Positions 40,901-55,900 of a stretch of DNA of 64,000 bases are shown here, piece by piece; positions within the stretch are counted from its first letter, which is position 1; each line of letters starts with the position of its first letter. Position numbers and translations under genes: made by a program. The notes beneath the pieces were generated by a model. That model was not told the origin of the DNA and did not search any database. It saw nothing but the letters and a program-made list of their open reading frames with translations. Origin of the DNA: Chionis minor (taxonomy: Eukaryota; Chordata; Aves; Charadriiformes; Chionididae); contig VZSF01003241.1 in NCBI GenBank assembly GCA_013398295.1, positions 448,469 to 512,468 of the forward strand. Direction: 5' to 3'.

Positions 40901-43900
40901 AACTACCCTCCTGATTTACCAGTTTAGAAATCCTGGCAATCCCAATAAGCTCCACTCGTCTATTGCAATGACTACTACCAGCCACAGGAATATTCACAGC
41001 GGCCAGCCTCCCAGCACCTCTCCACAGAGCCCGAGCTGTTTGATTTGCAGTTACATATTTGAATTTACATTCTGGGTAAAACAGAAGGGATCCAGACCTC
41101 CAGTTCCTATTACAATGTGTTCAAAGCACCGTAACATTTCCTTAAAGATGGAGATTCCCTAGGAACATTTAGGTATTGCTGTGAGAACTGTTAAGCCTCC
41201 CAGCATCTAAGAAGACAGAAACCTCCCAAGGTCTTCTATGGAGAGAAATGGTCCGCTTGTCTCCCAGGAAGAGAAGTTTGAGAGGCATTGATAACTCAAA
41301 CATGAACTTGACTAGACTTCAAATTCCAGCTAGTCTTAAGAGCACAGTGCTCCACCTCTAAGTGCTGGAGAACCACTCCCGTTTCAGCACTGCTCCTCTC
41401 CTGCCAGGTTTAATTTCTTTATGATGTACCAGGAAAACCATCTCAGCCAGCTGGAGCTCTAAACCCCATCAGGGACACTGAAATCATTCTGGCTCATTTG
41501 TGTCTCCAGTAACCCCTCTGCTAGTGCTCAACATGCAGACCACTTCCAAGAGAAAATCATGAGTCTCCTTTAAACCCCACCCTCACACTATCAATCACAT
41601 TATTTTACTCAGTCAGGGTCTAACAGCCAAAGTAAAGTTAGTGGAAAACCTAAGGCAACATATCTTAACTCTCAAAAGACAAGGAGAAGGGCCTGTTTCT
41701 AATAATGCTGAGATTTGCCAATGTTGCTTTTTTCTTATCCTACAATTTAAGTATTTACAGTGCAGCCATTACGTTCACAGACGGGATTTTTATTTTTAAT
41801 TTTTTGCAGATTTTGGAATGTCTGCAGAATTAACTTAGTATGGTGTCCCTGCCTCTTCAAGCACACCATCGCCCTTAGTGTCTAATAGTTGTGACTCTAT
41901 TCAAAAGTAGAGACACAGGCTGGATTCTCAGCTGTAAATCATCATCACTTCAGCTATGCCACGCGGGTGATGTTGCTTTACACAAGCAGAGGTGCAAGGC
42001 CACTCAACCCACCGCTACCCATAGTCAGATACTGCTTCAGTTTTCTTCACAAGAGATTCATCATGCTATCAGGAACAGAGAAAGTCCATTAAGACCAGGG
42101 ATGAGAACTGCCATGGTTGGATTACATTTGAAATATTTGGATTAAATTTGAATTATACCTCTTATAGCCCAGACATTATCTGTTTGACCAATTCTATCAT
42201 GTGCCCAAATGTGAAAGCAGCTTTTGGATAACTTTAATTTCTGAGAACCTTCATTTGTGGAGAGCAGAGTCAGTGAGTGAGAGAGAAGGGAGGAGAGGCC
42301 AGAGAATGCTACTGGATTCACATCTCCATTTCGAGAGGAAAATTTGATGTCCGAGGCTTAAATCCCCCTTTATCTGAAGGGAGGAGAAAACAGACAACAG
42401 TGATCATGCACAAAACCGACAGCAACATGAGCTCTGTACAAAGTCTTTGCAAATGGATCCAATTATCTATAGGGTTATCCTAGCGACCAGGGAGAGCAAA
42501 GCCCTGCATTCATGTTCTTCATCAGTCCCACAAGTGCTTCTACCTGTACCGAAGCTGAAGCAGCAATAAAACTCTAAACTTGCAGACCAAAGCTCAGCCC
42601 ACAGCTGGTTCATGGTTAAATGAGATTGTATTATTTTTTTCCCCCACAATCACAGGACTGAAGATTTGATACAGCCTTATGAAAAAACACTATTTTGATT
42701 ATTTTTCACTGTATCAGACTAGAAAACACTGTGTCCAGGCAAATATCAGACCTCAATCCACTTTATACAGCATAGACACTCTTTATCAGACAGGCCCAGT
42801 CCTGAAGGCCTTTTTAGTTAATGAGGCCAGTTCTGCTCTTTTCCAGGGCCGGTTTTCCACCTAAAATATTGCAGTCAAATAAGCATCTGCACAAAGCTCT
42901 ATGCTTCATTACGTCTGGAGAAACAGATAGATATGGGAGTTAGGGAGTGAATTTTTCACGATTTTGTGAGCCTCTAAAGAGGTTAAAGGTATTCTGCATT
43001 TCAGGAGTGAAGACAAGAAGTAAGGCCTGCCTTCCCAACTCAAACAGCACGTACAGACGGACGGACATACATGCATGACAAACATACACCTGCAGATGAC
43101 TGCACACGCAAGACCAAGAGGCCTCAACATGAGAAAACTGAGACAAAAGTAAGAGGGTCATATGGACACTCGTTATCCAGCCCGACAAGGGAGTGCCAGA
43201 CCCCCTGTTAATTGCACGCTCATTAGAGTCTTCACTGAAGTCCCCCACTGCCCAACTGTCCTCTCCCTGGTCACGGGAATGGTTGAGGTTGGAAGGGATC
43301 TCTGGAAGTCACCTCATCCAACCCCCTGCCCAGGCAGGGTCACCTAGAGCAAGGTCAGACAGCTTTTGAGTATCTCCAAGGGCAGAGATTCCATTTCCTG
43401 ATGCACGTGAGCGGGTCAAGGTGGCTTCTGACACCTGCAACACTGGCCAAATTTCAGATCCTGACTCCTACTCTACGACACGTTTCAGTGAATTGAGCTT
43501 GAAACTTAAATATGCAAAGACAAAATTCTACGTCATGCATAAAAACCAGAAGATAACATTTGCTCTTAAAGACAGTGTATTTCCCTAAGAAAGAACATTT
43601 TATTTCCTGCAAACTTGAAAAGATGCAAATTCAAAATGTTTTAGCCTTTATGATTAAGTTAGGAACGATGCCACATACAGGCAAGACAGCAGTTCTAAAA
43701 AGGTTCCTTCAGCTGTGAAGGATTTTTAAAAGCTTCTTTTCAGCCAGGAGAACATACATCTCAATTTAATTTTTAAACTGAATTAATCTTGAAGGAAACA
43801 TACATTTAAGTCACAGGGAAGCAGCATGAAATTAAAATTATTTTGCAAATCTAAGATATAACGGCTTACAAACCCTCAAATTCCAGGACTTTACTCATCC

Positions 43901-46900
43901 CAAATACCCTTTTAAATATGGAAATAAAAGGAGAAACACATAAAGCAATTCGCCTACAAAGCATTTTTTGGATGTGGATGCTTTCTGCTCTTGTGGAAGA
44001 GTGTTGACAGAACAGTACCTTAATTTCCTTTGCAACTGGCATGTTTGGGCTATAATTTTTCCTTCAGAGAAGCCAGACATTTAATTCTTTAGGAAGACTA
44101 AATCAATGAACTAACAATTACTGTAAGAAGACTTACACTAGCTGAGGATGTGATCCTTTGGCTTTTTGTTTTACAGACTCAAAATAAATTTTACCATGTC
44201 ATTCTTACCATCATCGCATTGCCTCAGGACAAATAGAAGCCGACTCTCCGAGAAACCAATTTTCATCTAATGACGACTGAACCAACTAAATAAAACCTGA
44301 CATTTTAAACTTTAAAGAAACATTCAGGACGTTGGAATTGTACTGTTTATATTCTAGAATTGACATGGAGGTCACTTAGCATTTTTTTCTTTAGAGGAAA
44401 CAACCGCAACAACATAAGAAAGCCTCCATCCAATCTGAAGGAGGGAAATATAAAGTGGAAAAACTGCCAAGAGAGAAGATAACAAACTACTGGCATCTGG
44501 AGAGCTGTCTGCTTGGCAAGCATGCATGTCATTTACAAATGTTTGCTCATAATTATATCCCTGGAAGACTTGGGTGAATAATACTGTTGAGAAAGATGCC
44601 ACTTTCAGAATACTGCCTCTCCATCATATTTAAATAAATGCAAGTCATTGAAGGGTGAGTGTATCTAAGGATATTGCCACAGGAAAGGGGAACCCATGCC
44701 TCACGCTGCCCCGGTACCTGCGAGAGACAAGGAGGAGGAAGGATGGAACTGTGTTATTAGGATATCCACTGAACTCCCGGCTCTTCAACAAGCTTTCTGG
44801 AAGAGGGAGGGCAGGGATGCTGGCAAGGTGCCACCGTGATTTTTGCTTCCTGGCATGACACAGCCAACATAGAAGGGCACAACTAAGAACAAAGAATTTT
44901 CCGAAGTGACACCAGAAACAGCATTGAGCCATCACGTCCACGTCATATGGAGTCCACTCAGTTATCAGACTGTAATGGAGAGGTCAGACACGTGTATTTG
45001 CTGATGCCTGAAGGCTTTAGAGTTTCTTGTTCATCTCTCCTTCTGGGGAAGCTCCATCGTAACAAGATTTTCCAGGCAATATAAAAATAAAATTATGAAA
45101 TTAATAAAATAAGGGTGAGCGTCAGCTCTAATCTGGGAACATTTTGGCAATTCCAGAAGAAACATGTCACAACTTCCCCCATTGAAAACATTAAGGACAA
45201 AATATTCTGGGAGGAACAGTTCATCCAGTCAGAAAAAACCAAGATGGAAGCATGTCAAACAGTGTTTTCATGATGCCTCCTGTACTCAGCCCATTAGGGG
45301 CCAGGCAAGGTGATAACCCAGACCACAGCAAAAGTCCCAAAGCTTTGAAAGGGGCCAGAGTTTCACCCAAAACCCCATGTTACTAATATTGAGGTGTACC
45401 ACCTTATATCACCAATGGGAATGAGAGTGAATTAAACTAAGTGCATAAATTCCTATTGTTTAGAAAAGGATGCTTTATAAAATAACATCCTTAGGACAAT
45501 AAAAGAGTATCTGTTTCAGTCCCAGTGGCACTTCTTAAATTAAACACCCATCTCAAAAAGCAAGGACTTCCCCTCCCAAGCTCTGCACCACTAAGTTCTC
45601 CCATGTTTTCATTTTTCAAATTTCTTAAAACCCAGAAGCACAATCAAGGCCTTTTCAGGGCTAAGCATGCTGCCAGACTCAGGCATCACCAGTCTGCTCC
45701 AGAAAGGTGAGGAGAAACACAAAAACCTAGAACAGAACAGAGTTCCTGTTCCAATTTCTGATGAACCTTCTCAAACACAGAAACAGAGCCCATCTGAACA
45801 AAATACCATAAAGTTTCCAGGGCTTATTTAAAGCATGGCTGAGCCACAGCACACTGAACTCCCTAGTACACCTCAGCCTTGAATTGAACAACACATTCAG
45901 GTCTAGGAAAATGGGACACGCACAAGGGTCACACAGCTGTACGTAGCCCTCTGAGACTTGAATCTTGGCCACTGCCAGCAATAACTGCCGGAATGGATTA
46001 AGGGAGTTAAGAGATCCCTACTTGTTTGTTTGGCTATGTCAGAGGAGTCCTCAGGGTACCGCACACAGCTCTGCTGCTTCCTCACTACAGGAACAAAACA
46101 ATTGGGAAAGAAAGCGCTTAACGACACATCTGTGACAGTGCTTTGCATTTGACGATTGCTCTGTCCAATAACTTCCCCGTGCTTCTTGGATCCATCTTCC
46201 AGAAAAGTAGATGGCTGTGCTGTCCATCTGGAATACTACTATTTTCCCCATCACTATTCTTAGCACATACAAATATTCAACAAGAAAAAAAAAATTTAAA
46301 ATCCTCTTTATAAAACTAACACCACTCAAATTTTATAATACAGATTTTGGGTCTCTGTCTGCCTTCAAAATGCCACAGATTTGCCCTGGTGTGACAATGC
46401 AAATCCAAAGCACTGCTTCATCCTTCTTCCCATGGCACCAGGCTGCTTCCGAAGTCCCTGTCAGATGTTCAGGTACGTACATCCATGTACATACATCCAT
46501 GCCTGCCTGCTCTGGCTGGGAACCTGGGAGGGTGAAGCACTTGCAGTTATTAACAGTCTTTGGGACCAGACACAAAACTTCTTAGTGCACAGTGACTCTG
46601 GCACCCACAGCCCGTCATGTAGCCTTTGTGAAAATTAGAAATTGGGTTGGTGTTGTCACAGGTGGAAATGCTATTGCAAGTGAACCGAGATTTCAGGTTT
46701 CTGAGGGCTTATATTGGTGAAATTTACAGTTGTATATGAAGTTTATACTGCTTCACCTTTAAAATTCTCTCTCTAGCAAAATGCAATCAAATACAAAATA
46801 TTTGCTGTTAACAGGATTCTTGCAGGGTCCAATGCACAGCAAACATCCAGAGACATCCCTGTTAATTATTACTTTTGTGTTTTGGTGACAGAGGTTACTT

Positions 46901-49900
46901 TAGAATAATAACAGGCGAAATCTGCGGACAAATCCAACGCACATTTTCCAACCCAAACCTCTGACAGTAAACCCCAATCCGAGCACCTGCTGGAAGATGA
47001 GGCAGGACTTGCAGCAGACCATGTCACAGCCACTGTAAAAGAATCAGTGTCTTGTTGAACGTGAACAAGCACAGTGGCCACAGCCTGGGCACTTCCACCC
47101 GGGATAGCCTCCCACCCAGGCTACTCCCTCTTACTGTGATCAACATAATGTGCCCCCAAGTGCTTTTGGAAGGATATCCTGTGGCAGCTGTCTCTTCTAC
47201 TCCGGCAATAACGGTCCTTCCCTTCGCTCTACAGGAACTGACTCCGTAAGCGATTAGGTAACAAGAACAGATGAATAATAATGTTAAACACAGATGACTA
47301 AATTGTATGCTCTTCGGTGCCTCCTTTGGAGTCTCCCTGTTTCCCCAGGCTGCTGTCAGATGTTGTAAGCTATCAACCATGTTTTACATGGCTAACATAA
47401 CAAAAATGCTCCTGTTTGTTTCTTCCTTTACTAGCCAGCTGGGAAAAAAAACCGCGTCCCAGTTGTGAAACGCACAAGCACACTGTCCCCCAAAACCCTA
47501 CGTTTGCCATTTCTCAGCCAAGTAAGGGCAATGGACTGCATGAAACAGCCGCATGCAGCTCACTATCCTCACCTGCCAGAGCGCTGCTCAAGGGTATTAC
47601 ACTGGCTCCGGTCTTTCCTTCAGCTCTTAACTCACTTTGTCTACCAGCTCCACTTGCCCAGTTTCTGAGGCAGCAGGACACAGCACATCCCAGATAGAGA
47701 AGCAGCAACATCTTGATGCAAGTCATGAACAGCCAGTCTGAGCACTCTTCTGCCTGGAAAGGATGACACTCATTTGGCATTTTTCCTCCTTCTTCCTCAG
47801 GGAAGCATCCCTTTCCCTCAAACTCAGAGCAAATTGCCGTAAGAAGAGCTAGAAACACACAGGCATGCTCTGGAACCCTCACCACATCAGAACTATTTAT
47901 TGTGCAAAGCAATTATGCTGATCGAGTCCTAAGAATAGGTCCTGAAATACACAGACTAGAGGAAAAAAAAAAAAAAAAAAGGCTGGAAAAGCTCAGCAGG
48001 ACCCTCCTCAGAATGACTAGATCATCAGCTACACCACCCCAAACAACAGCAGTTTGGATGACTTGCCTGGACAATTTGCTTCCTTTATTTCTGCAAATAA
48101 TGGGAGCGAATAAACACCAAACAAGGAGGAAGACAGAAAAGCAGCGATAGGGAGCAGCCAGGGAGGGGAGGAACACGTGAAGGTGTGTTCCTTCGCAAAG
48201 CGAGAAGTCATTTTCTTTTCAGAACACCTTTAGTGAAAAACAAAACAAAACAAAAACCCCAAACCACCAAAAAAAAAATCAAACCTCAAAACCTTCAGCG
48301 AAAATAATAATGGGAGAAAGAAAGAAACAAAACAAAGGCCCACGATGTTCTCAGGGAATTACTTGGCCTGACACCATCAGAACATGCTGTTCTAAGTACC
48401 TTAGAAGATCAGCAGGGAAGGTCCTTTTATAGCTGGAAAATGTTTCCCTGCCTCCGAGAAAAAATTTCAAGAAACATTTCTTTTTTGTTAGTGTATTTGG
48501 GGGAAAGTTGCAACATTAAAAAAAAAAAATTAAAAATCCTTCAACTGAATATTCCCCCTCTAAAAAAATTCCTACCCTCCTTTTTTTCAAAAAGTGTTTG
48601 CTCCTCAAAAAAACCAATTACTTGGAACAGCCAGGACTATTACTAATTTTAAAATGATTACAGGATCATCTCAGGGTAGCAGTATTAGTGACAAAGCTCT
48701 TCTATTATGATCCTGTATATGAGAACTTACATTCCTCATTGCTAGAGCAAGAACTCGAGTTCCAATGGATTCCAGTTACTTTTTTGGTCTCTTGTTGATC
48801 AGTACATAATACATGTATTTAAGTTATTAGCACTGTTATTTAGGTTTATCACTGTATTTAGGTTATCTCTGTTACCACTGACAATATAAGATGACAGGAA
48901 AGTGAATTATAAAGCAGTAACTCACTTTTTTCTTCACTTATGCAAGAACAGTCTATATTATTCTACAAAATAATCATACAAGCCTTGAGGTATTTTATTT
49001 AAACAGCTACTTTAAAAATACACTAAATATTAAAATAAAATTATATCAAGAACACTTTATTTCTCATTAATCTTCTCTATGCTCTCTAACCATGGCAGTA
49101 AGTTTGAAGCTGCCAATGTCTGATCACTCAGCCTATTTTTCGAAGTCATCAACTCATCCAATACCTCATAAGCCTCATCTTTAAAGTTAGAGCTATTTAA
49201 CATAATTTGATAAAAATGTATTGCTGTGGGAACAAGAGAGGTACACAATTCAGAGCAAGATTTTTCTCTATTATTTCCAGCAATAAAGTTTGTTGTCCAC
49301 ATTACTCAAGGCCATAAATTCCAGATATTCCCACCAATATTCCAGGCACCAAGGCAAGTCCCATGAATGCTCAATTTGCTGGTGAAAAGCACGAGAAGCA
49401 ACAAAAGGAAGATCTGGTCCATAAGATCCCACGCAACTTTTTAAAGCACTGGGCTACAGTGGAACGGAGAGAGTTGTTTGTCTGCTCGTGCCCACATTTT
49501 TTTCTTCCTTGAAACGTTTCAACAGGTCCCTTTTCATTCCCCATCAGAACAGAAACCACCATTACAACTGCACGTATTCAAGTCTCCAAGCCAACGAACC
49601 TAGATGTGATGGGCTCACATAAGGAGGAGAGCATGCACAGAAGCACATCAGTGTACCCTTCACAGCATTTCACTGAGTCTGTCTTGTGTGCACAAAGTAC
49701 CCGTACTTTAGCATACAAATATTCTTCTCATATCCATAAACTGAAAATCTCTTCAGGTATAAATCAGTAGATTAAGTAATTATTATCTAAACCAAATGCT
49801 AAAAGCTTGATCCACCCCAATCCTTAATATTTCTATAATCTTTAGATTTCAATATCCTCTTCAAAATACAGGCAGGTGGTTTAGCATTTATGCTTTTTCC

Positions 49901-52900
49901 AGGAACAGGAAAAACATCCAAGAGAATACTTCCTGATGCTATTTCTCTTACGCTCTTTGTACTCCACATTTAGCTGGTCATTCACATCATTCAAGTCCCA
50001 TGAATAGCGGGCTTCACTGCTTAGGCATGTTATGAACATTCAGTTGGCTTGAAAACCATTTCTGAAGTACAACTGGAGACAAGATCAGGACCTTGTAACT
50101 GACAGTGAATAAAACCAGTTGCATTAATCTTTTTAAGCAATGATTGGTTATGTGTTCTTGCCTTTGATTAAGTGTTGCTGGGCTTTAAAAGCATGGGAAA
50201 CATTACTCTCAATATACTGAAGACATGCCAGGGTGCTGCTAAGTGCTTTATAAGGCCTTGAATTCCAGCGGATTCACGGGTACCTCTCACGCACCAAATG
50301 ACCACCTCTGCCTCAGCACTGCAGGGCAAAACCGTGTGGCAACCACCCCACTTGAACAGTGCAACACTACATTTCCCACAGCTGGTGAAAATGATCCAAA
50401 TCAACTGATTTCACCAAATAAGACAACAAGAAAGCAGATTCTGAATCCAGCTGATGCAGCATGACAGCCATACAGTAAGGATAAGACTTGTTTTGACCTG
50501 GATTTGAACGACCTTGCCCTCCACTTTTGGACACCTCCTTCTATTAGGCCAATTCCACAGGGACTTTGTAAACCCTTGTGTTCTGGTTTGCAGATGACCA
50601 GGATGCAAGAACAGTGATAGGCGAGATGTATGGAAGATTGCTAACTCCACAAAATCTACCCTCAATAAACAAATAAAGCTCTTGAGGGAGATTTTTTTAG
50701 TCTCTCCAACAAAAAAACAAGGTTCAGGAGCCAAGTGCCAGCACTAATCTTACTCTTAAAGAAACACACAGCATGACGGGGACCTGCCTACACCAGGACC
50801 TCAAATGGGTGGCAGTTCATTGTTAATATCGCAAACGTTCACCCATCACCCCACCCCTTCCCCCCTTGCTCAAAATTAAATCTAACAACCTGAAGACAAT
50901 TCCACTTAATTGCAACTACATCATCTTCTGCAAGATCCGCCTGCCAATCCCTGCCGTTTGAATGTGCAGTTGCTAGGGAAACGGGTGTGAAGAGCATGCT
51001 TTTGTGTTGCCACATGCATCTTTGGGAGCTGCTCCAACATCTGAGCTCCCACAGCTGGGATGGATTTAACACCTTCCTCCCCAGGACCACCCTGTCCTTA
51101 CTGCCAGTGCGGGGGCTACGGCAGCCAGCCTCAGCAAGCCGCTACTTCTCTGCAGACCGACACCTGCAGCAGAATGACAGATGGCTGCAGCCAAGCTCAG
51201 TGTAATCAAGCGCCGAGGATGCCGTAACGCGTTATTAAATCCAACGCTGGGCAGTGCTAGACTTCATTTGCAGGAGGTTATGGGGTACACAGCTCATCAC
51301 GTACGTAGCTAATGAGGAAAGAAAAGATCACTTACATCATTTAAAATTAATTTTTTTCTGGTTGTTTCCCGTCTACCTGTTGTCGTCCCCTCACCCACCG
51401 CCGCCATACTAACAGAAGGCTGCGTCACATCTAGAGGACTACACGGTCGTCTCTCCGCCTCTGCAATTTTCACCTAGAAAACCCGATTAATGTGTACAGA
51501 AACCTTCCCATCAGCCTCCCCGCTTAATCTTCCAGGGCAGACAGCTTCACAGAGTTTAGCTCTTCATTTCCTTCCTATTTCCTTAAGATGAGGGGTTTAA
51601 ACTCACATCAGAGCCTACTTTGCCTATGAGCTTTTATACCTCTTCTGAGTCTGCAATGCTTATGCTCTTCTATAAACATTAAGGTGCCACTCCAACCCTT
51701 CCCCTTACATATGCACACATGTATGTTTAACGAAGAAACATCTGACAATCTATTTCATAGCTTAGAACATGCTGGAGCTCAAGATCACAAGCTAAATCTG
51801 CTTTTAATGGCAAACAAAACTATTCAGAACAATGGCAAATAGCCTCCCTGCTACTGCACTCATGTAATCACAGCTAATTACTGCATATAAAAGTGCCTGT
51901 TAAATGATAAATAGTGTAATCTAGGAAGTCCTGTAATCCTCTAGGAGCACCATACAGCACCACTAACAGAGTGCAATGTCTGAAAGTCACCCGCTGATGG
52001 TTACAGTTGGTACCTCAGACTCACTTGGTCTGTCTGTGGAGGATAACATGCATGGTGTTAGGATCTAGGATGTGACAGACGAAAAAGGAAAAAGAAGCCA
52101 GTTAAGATTTATTTCATGTTAGTGCAAGGCCAGGTTTTTCACAGTCCTCTTCTCCTACAACCATGTTCCAGAGAAGCAAAACAAATAAGCAAGCTGCAAG
52201 GCACTGGTGCCTGGCACCCTCAACCTACCACCTGAAACCACCTTTGTATTCCCATCAATGCCTCCACACATTTGAGGCACATAAAAGGATTTGAAAGCTC
52301 ACTCAAAGCTCAGCAGAGGCTCACCACCATGCTTTGAAACACATTTCCTCACCTCTCAGATTCAGGCACATTCCACCTGCGCCAGTATTTCAAGTACAAA
52401 CACAAATGTCACAGCACACAGGGCTTTGCAACTTGTGTTCATCTGCACTTCAACAAGAGGTCAATAACCACCACCAGTAGAGAAACGTGGGCAATTCTGG
52501 GCATAGACAGGGAAACGAAACCCCAAATTTTGGCTGTTTCAGGACGTATCAGCAGCCTTTGCAGAGTAAGTTGTATTTTCACAGAATAATCAGATCCTGC
52601 AAAGCTTGAGGGGTGAGGAGGGCACGTGGGGAGGGACCTCTGTTCTGATTAAGCAAGAGCATTGGCATTGCCCCAGATTTTTAACTGGAAAGAAGAGGCT
52701 GAAGGGAGGAAAAAAAAGCACATTCAGGTCTGAAAAAGTGATCATTAAATCAAGAGCTATGCTCCGGAAGGGAGCTGGGGGCGTGCGGAGGGAATCTGGC
52801 AAACCAGAGAAGTGTCACTATTCACAGGGGCTGTTACAATCAAATCAGTTTGTCACATGGAAGGCAGCAATGTAACTACACTGCACTGCTAGGAGTTCAC

Positions 52901-55900
52901 ATCACTCCATCATGCCAGTTTATGGTATTCCCCTTTAATCACCACTCTCCTCCAGCTTTGATTGTCCCCAGGCCCCATCCTGGCAGATATCCCAGGGTGC
53001 AATGAGTTGTCACTCCGCTCCATGCCCCCAAACCATTCTTGCAGTGCACAGCTGGGCAACTGCTCAAATCCAGACGCGGTGCCAGGATACCTCCCTCTCC
53101 AGTGCCTCTCCTGCATGCATTACTGGACTCTGACGTGTAGTCCCAAACATAAGCAGATGTCTCTGGTCTTATTCACAGTCAAACTGGAAAATAGGGTTAG
53201 ACTGCAGTAATGTCGTTACAGAAGAGACAGAGGAATCAAATGATGAAGCCATGCGTTATCTCCGAGGGGCATTTAACCCAGGCGTACTCACACCTGACAG
53301 CCAACTCTTTCATGATACTCATTCCACATAATTTATGAGGACTGGGATACTGTTAAACGTTCTGCAGGACTGCTTACTGTGACCACAAGTCCTGTCACTG
53401 AGAACATATGTGGAATAAAGAACATTAATGCAAAATATGTAAAGGTGACCCAGACTAAGTGCCCAGGCAGGCACACCCCGAGCCTCCTCTGCCTTCCAAA
53501 GGCGGGCAAAATCTTCTAAGACAGGTATAGAGGCAGGGGAGGTTTCCAAGGCTCAAATCAGCACTTGCAAATATGAATATGTTTTAGCTCCAGAGACAAC
53601 TGGTCATTTTCCACCAGTTAGAAGCAAACAAAACCTGGTGCCACCTTCAAGAAACACATGCAGGCGCAGAAGTTGGAGCTTCTGAGTACTCTGGCACCTC
53701 AGTCCCTCATGCTGCCACCAACTTGCTCATCCCACACTCCCCAGTGTGGGAACTGGGGAGACACTTGGTCTGTTTATCCCCATCGCTGTATCGTTCCAGA
53801 ACACTGTGCCTCATTTCCTGATCCTTTTCACGTGCATGGTGATAACAACCCCTGAAAGCGTTGGAAAACTGATAAGAAGAGTGGAGAATCAGGCCCATGG
53901 CGTGCAGTGTTTCTAGCAACATGGGGCAGACAGTAGGCCAGGAGTATGCAATTCTCCTTTTTCGGTCACGTATCTGACTTCTGGCATCTGTGAGTTAACA
54001 GGGATTTAATCAAACACAGCAGCAGCCCCTCCTGTGGTGTGGGACACAAGAGGGGTTTCTCGGGAAGCAGTTCAGTGTTACTGTCACACAGTATCCTTCT
54101 GTGCTGTCTTACTGAAAAAGAGCCAGCTCTGTCTTTCCAGAACATAAGGGTATAATCACAGCCCTCTCAGAAAGAGAAGATGCAGACAAAAGCAAAAACA
54201 AGGCTTATAAAACAGAGGGTCAAGCAGGGAAACCAGGAAAGCACATGATAAGACTCTCATTCTGTAGGATCAGACTATTATTTTGCTTTATGAACAACTA
54301 AAGAACGTCACTTATCTCTGAAGCAAGCTTATCCACTATTTCCCCATATGGATGCCTGCTCTGGTTGGGGGATCACTGCTATTTGTTTAATGCTGACAAA
54401 GGTGTCCTTGGGATTGAATACTTTTTGCAAGGTCAGTGCTCAGTGAAAAAATTGAGACAAACCCGAGGTTTAGTTAAAAATAAAACAGACAAACTATCCT
54501 TTCAGCAGAGCGACTGTCGTTCCCGGGTATTCCCACTCAAGCTGCTTGCTGCTAAACGCCGATGCTGAGCAGGACCACCGCACAGAGGCAGTGTTTGCCC
54601 TCAGTAAGGGGTTAACCAGGACAGGTGGCCGAGGACATCCCAGGGCTAGCAGAGATGGCAGGGGGGCGAAAGGCTTCTCTCCTTCTACCTCTTGGCAGGA
54701 GACAGCTGCCCCCAGCCCCACTTCAGCCTGGCAGAGGGGATAGAAACTCCAGGGAAATCACAGGAAAAGGGCAGGATGGGCTTTGACACTAATACCAATG
54801 GGCAGAAAAAAAAAAAAAAAGCCCACCAGTGTGGGTGATTCTTTCTTCCTCTTTATCTAACAAACCAGCAGGTTTTCCCCACTGAAAATTTCAGGTGTTT
54901 TCTGTCTTACATTACTGCTTTTGATCTAAATGGTGGGGGGCGGAGTAAAAAGGAGAGTCCCTCAGCTCTGTGTTAGGTTCTAAAAGCACTTCTTGAAAAT
55001 GGCCGTGCAAAATCAGCCATTTATAAATCCCTGCTCACAGACTGAGCCTTTCTGTCTGAGGACAGTTCTGATCAGACGCTGCATGACTTCCCCCAACACA
55101 GGCAGAGACGCTGTCCCTCGACGATGGTGTGGAGCAAACAGAACAGAGAAGAACATACCTTGATTCTCATGTGATGGTCAAGTGCAGGTGCTGCAATAGG
55201 AAGGTGAGGATAGGCAGACTGCACTCTCCCTCGGTGGCAGCACAGAAGCAATGGGAGCACCTCCCCGTGTGGTGTCGGGGGCAAAGGAGGTAATAAGCTG
55301 TACCTCATAAAGACAGCAAGGGGACTCCCTGCACACCGACGGGCTCTGGAAGATGCTGCATGTTGGAAATGGTCATGCTCAGCTCAGTTATTATTTTACA
55401 GTGGACAGAGGAACTGAGATATTAGCAGAGCCCAACATCCTGAAACGCCAGCAAAGGATTCATGTTGTTGGCGTCAACACTTGAATTCACGCTCTGAACT
55501 TCTGGTGGGCAGAGACCAGGTACTTGTGGGGTATGATTCATCTCAGCCGGAAGCCAACATCTCGGGTACGTCCGTTGAATCACACCCTCAATATATCAAT
55601 TCCTCTCCACTGCCTGTAATGGGAGCTGGTGGTGACTGCTCCACATCAGACATCCGTTATGAGCATCCAACCTTTAGGCAAGGCACATTCAGACTTTTCT
55701 TTTTCCTACTTCACATAAAATATGGAATTTTAGAGTGCTTCAACTTGCCAATTCTATGTTTCAGCCAGTTCTATCCCAGGTGAGGTCAGACCTTTTGAGT
55801 TCATTTACCAGCCGGCAGCGAAACACAGCATTATCAGCAAACCTAACTTAAGCTCCTGCGTACAGTCAGAACGCGCTGGCCTGGCCTGCCAACTGCACCC

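Noticed and set aside
47514..47912. A 132-codon minus-strand frame in intron 1.
   Set aside because: It has mixed composition with no domain, no splice sites and no similarity to the nearby decayed sequence.
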